The notes under the pieces were generated by a model, which was not told the DNA's origin, did no database searches, and saw only the letters and a list, made by a program, of their open reading frames with translations. 64,000 nt of DNA from Zygaena filipendulae (lineage: Eukaryota > Arthropoda > Insecta > Lepidoptera > Zygaenidae), in assembly GCA_907165275.2 (NCBI GenBank), contig OU015655.1:7018501-7082500 (forward strand), in the 5' to 3' direction. The position numbers and the translations under genes were made by a program. This document shows, piece after piece, positions 60,218 through 64,000 of the stretch. Position 1 is the first letter of the stretch. Each line of letters starts with the position of its first letter.

Positions 60218-61429
60218 GTGCTTTTCTTAAACCTGAGAATGTATGATGGATGAGAGTTCTTACCTACAATATTTCTTATCAAAGAGAATGGATTCATTAC
60301 GACCAACTAATAAAATTGACATTCGCTTGTTGGTGGACCGATATGCCATAAGTCCGCAATTCTTGTGTAACGTGTAGGGTAAGTAATGTATGTACTAGCT
60401 GGCCCTCGCGGTTTTAGTACCTATACACGTGTATCACTATCTTAAGTGTTTGAATTAACAAAAATCCTGAAATATATCTTTCTTTACTTGAAAAAAAAAA
60501 GAACGCTAATATCGACTTCCTTGACTCTAAAATCTTACACCTCTTTGAATTTCTAAATACTTATATGTACCTACGTTTTGTAGTGTCTGCATTATAAAAA
60601 TAAGTCTGTGAAATTTTTTATCCAGATATGAAACTTTTATAAACACATCTTCGCACAGACATTCGTGCATACAGAGCATAAAGCATCACAAAAAGATTTT
60701 TTCCTACCATACCCGAAGAGGAGTGATTAAAAACAGACAGTTTCGAAAATTAAACACCGTAAGACCTTTAACCATAATGATTTTGTGGAGCTGTGCAGTG
60801 TGCAGTGTGCAGTGTGCACTGAGGCAAAACGTGTAGAGTCGCCTCGCGCCTTGCAGTTGCCACACCATGAGACCACTGAGACCAGCTTTCCCTTACAAGC
60901 GCTATCGACATAGTGGCGCCTTGAATAATGTTCTCTATAATCATTATACATTGTCCACGCCCGCATTTCATCGCCGTATTCTTTACAACCAATGATAATA
61001 TAATGTCTTTGTTTACAACTAAATGCTTATAGTACGGTCCGGGAACCGACGACCTTACATGTACACTTGTATAGAAATCACATTTCAACTGTTTTATTTT
61101 CATTTTTCATTCAGTCTCGCTGTAGAAATTAACCATAGGTGAAATAATGGTTTTGTATTACTGAATTTTCTTTTGCGGTTTTTTACAAAAAATAAATAAA
61201 ATAAAACGCATTGTTTTAAACCTACCCACATGTCCAGATTAGTTTAACAACTAACGAGTATTAATTGCATTGTTTCATTCTCCGGTTTAAAGACCTTTAT
61301 TTTACTCATTAAGACACATGCCACTTACATGAGTACATTAATAAAATTTAAAATCAGTCACACAGAACAAAATTGATAGCTAAAAAAAATCAACATAGTG
61401 TACTGTGTAGGGTTCAGCTGCGAGGAGAC

Positions 61430-61830
61430 AATATTTCAAGTGCTGACAATATAAGGCGGTGGTCCAAGTTATAAAAGGTTTTGTTTTTTAATGTGGTCTA
61501 ACAATTTTTTTTTTTTGAAGATATTGAGCGAACTTGCATCTTTTATAATTGAGGGAAGTTCATTATATAACTTTGCTCCCGCAAAAGTAACGGTATTTCG
61601 TGCATAATTAGTACGAACACAAGGTGGTTCGCGCGACGTGATGAGTATTTTTGTATATTTCCTTTTGTGGTAAAATTTATATTTGTGTGGATCATGTTAT
61701 GAGTGATTTTATATATTAGTATACAAGTGTTATAGGTGCATAATTGTTTGATGTTTAGAAATTTGGTTTCATGGTATATTTCTTCAGATATAACGTTAAC
61801 ACTGTAGTTTCAACCTACAACTTACAAGGC
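61430..61830 (-). pseudogene. LINE protein C-terminal fragment
   Basis: The minus strand reads ARNTVTFAGAKLYNELPSII, KDASSLNIFKKK, LLDHIKKQNLL and a stop. The pattern of an LYNELP-type block followed by a lysine-rich helix is typical of the C-terminus of Jockey/CR1-like LINE proteins. 61830-62340 and 62560-63480 show nothing further. Confidence 0.6.
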
Positions 61831-63485
61831 ACGCACGCACGATTTTAGAGATACCCCCAATTTTTTTTTTATAAATCTAGCAGTTAGTCCCATCAAACGT
61901 CATTTATTTTTCTCATTAAAACGACGTTCAGCGCGCACAGCACACGTCACGCCGCGCAGGCCTGTCCAATATCCATAGTCACAATTAGCAAGGTGGCAGG
62001 GCAGTTATTATACTGTTAGGGCAGCGTAGTAAAATGTAGTGGTTAGGTACTTTTTAGAGAGCAGCTTCTCAAACAGTCACGAAATATTGCTATGAGAACA
62101 AAAGGGAAGAAAAACAAAAGGGAAGAATTACTTCACAAGTTCCATTTGTTATCCATCAAGATCAAATTAATTATAGGGTTCATTAGTCAGTAACGATTAT
62201 GATAATAACACTGTTGATTCTAAAATACTTTAGGTACGTTAAGTTTATATACGTACGTTAATTTTTTTTTTCCAAATTTGCAATAGATCCCACTCTATCT
62301 GCAAATGCAATAAATGCAGAATCGAAAAACCACTTAACCTAGCAATTCAGCAATTGTGTAATTTTCTTTGTCTGTCTGTCTGTTTCTTCCGGCTAATTTC
62401 TGAAATGGCTGAACCGATTTGAACAGGATTTTCACTGGTAGATAACTGATGTTATAAAGAGTAACTTAGGCTACTTTTATTTAAGAAAAAAATAGTTCCT
62501 GCGGGAATTCCGAAACCCACGCGGGCAAAACCGCGGGGCACATTTAGTCTATATCTACTATGCCTATATAAAAATGAAGAATGAAATAAATAAAAATGAA
62601 GTGTCTGTTTATAATTCCAAATTAACAGCTTTTCAGTAAATGCAAAAGTATATATGTACATAAAAAAAAAATCAATTTTTTCATGTTCGGATGAAGCAAT
62701 TAATACTAATTATAATAACGATCGAACTTCACTTGGTTGGTCTTGCTTGGTTTGATCATATTTAGTATATTATGTTTCGTAAAGTTATTTAAACAGACGG
62801 TGCCAGTCGAGTCGTGCAGTAATTAAATTAAGTCGAAAGAGTTACATATATTTTGTAAGCTTTTATTGAGTATGATCACGTACAATATATTGTGTTGTAC
62901 GGGTGGGGCGCACGCGCATACACCCGACATGACTACTAAGTTAGGTAGGGTGTAATATGTTTTTTAAATTTACCAAGAAAACGTCATTTCGTGTTGATTA
63001 AAATTGATACTAGCGCGGCTGTCACGAATTTCAGTAAATATATGGACGAGAATAGTTAAGTAGATATATTTTTCTCACAAAGTTTTGTTTCAACTCCAAG
63101 ATTTTAATCAGAGTTTAGGAAAAAACACCTAGTATTTTGTAAAAACATTGAAGGTAATAACCTGATTCAAACCGAAAAACCAAGGCGAAAGGATATAAAA
63201 ATGGTACTTACCTATAGTCTTTTCCTTACATTTTTTCTTGAAAGTTGAAAGTTTTCGAGATACATCATTAATTATATTATAATAAATTCTAAAAATATTA
63301 GGTCAATTTACAATTTAATTTACATCTTTAATTAAAATAAAGAACCCGCTTTTTCAACTCTACCTCCTTCGGACTTCGGTGCTTGTTATGGGTTCAATGA
63401 TAATTATAGCCAATCATAAAAAACGAAGTAGTCAATTTTGCGTATTAGGAAAATATCTGAAAATAAAAAAAATAAACAAATTTTT

Positions 63486-63868
63486 AACAAAAAAATTAAA
63501 ACCGACTTCCAAAAACACAAAACTAATAAAAATCTACAAATAACAAAATATCGAATTAATCCAAATGACAAAAACACGCGTAATATTATTATTGGTTTGT
63601 GCTACCACTGATCGGTTTGAATTCGGTGACATGCCCGCTGGTGTCTGCCCACTTGGGTTGTGCTCACGAAGAGCTGGTGACGGGAGTCGACTTAGCCCAT
63701 CTACCCTCCATATTTGGCTTGTCACCGACTTCATACCGATCAGTGGTAGCACAAACCAATAATAATATTACGCGTGTTTTTGTCATTTGGATTAATTCGA
63801 TATTTTGTTATTTTTAGATTTTTATTAGTTTTGTGTTTTTGGAAGTCGGATTTAATTTTTTTGTTAAA
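63486..63868. mobile_element. Second long palindromic CCGACTTCC element
   Basis: Left arm aaaccgacttccaaaaacac through ggtttgtgctaccactgatc, right arm gatcagtggtagcacaaacc through gtgtttttggaagtcg. Very similar to 55090-55497 and better preserved near the centre. The adjoining 63869-64000 (gaccatctgcggtcttcatc) is the start of another copy of the element at 55498-56376, cut by the window edge. Confidence 0.85.
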
Positions 63869-64000
63869 AATTTGTTTATTTCTTGCTTTTTAGTGAGTCG
63901 GTTTGTAATTTATCTAAGTTACAATACCTATTATTTAGTTGTTCCGATGACCATCTGCGGTCTTCATCATCTGTTCCACTTCTTCAAATTTTACTTTCCA

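Noticed and set aside
60727..61103. 111-aa and 79-aa minus-strand frames
   Set aside because: Overlapping alternative frames with repetitive gtgcagtgt sequence, no domain, no splice support.
1..64000. CRISPR arrays, operons, toxin or phage-defence type systems, integrated viruses
   Set aside because: Nothing of this kind is visible; the genome is that of an insect and the repeats are transposon families or microsatellites.

Overview
The window is eukaryotic nuclear DNA, almost certainly from a moth or butterfly. It is AT-rich, its genes are split into many short exons with GT..AG introns, and it is crowded with insect mobile-element relics: mariner, Jockey-like LINEs, an RTE-type LINE tail, foldback MITEs, and dozens of copies of a short repeat whose end reads like CCGCGGTTTCACCCGCG, which I associate with Lepidoptera. 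There are no operons, CRISPR arrays or ribosome binding sites. All splice models below were built by hand from splice signals and reading-frame closure; no alignment was run.

Layout. (1) 1-15104, plus strand: the 3' part of the eIF4G gene. 1-4167 is an upstream intron with a three-layer transposon nest; nineteen coding exons follow (4168-15104) with eIF4E-binding, MIF4G, MA3 and W2 regions. A 61-bp tandem repeat lies behind it (15961-16245). (2) 18134-34755, minus strand: an eleven-exon gene for a leucine-rich protein that I place tentatively with the FBXO33/FBXO39 type of F-box proteins. It faces eIF4G tail to tail. Its largest intron holds a same-strand two-exon gene (24789-26110, 199 aa, unknown) with a perfect RFX X-box 212 bp upstream of its ATG, which hints at a ciliary or sperm-flagellar role, and a doubtful small membrane ORF (26669-26949). 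(3) 37171-51720, minus strand: the MRL-family adaptor pico/lamellipodin/RIAM, with RA and PH domains and proline-rich tail. It has two alternative first coding exons, 44500-44652 and 51625-51720; only the distal one carries the talin-binding-like helix. (4) 51721-64000: no coding exon recognised; 5' flank or intron of pico filled with MITEs, palindromic elements and LINE pieces.

The three main genes are ordinary housekeeping or signalling genes (translation initiation, probable ubiquitin-ligase adaptor, actin/integrin adaptor) and do not form a functional cluster. I found no new multi-gene system. The most rewarding points are the alternative N-termini of pico, the X-box-marked nested gene, the datable transposon nest in the eIF4G intron, and several foldback element families with multiple copies here.
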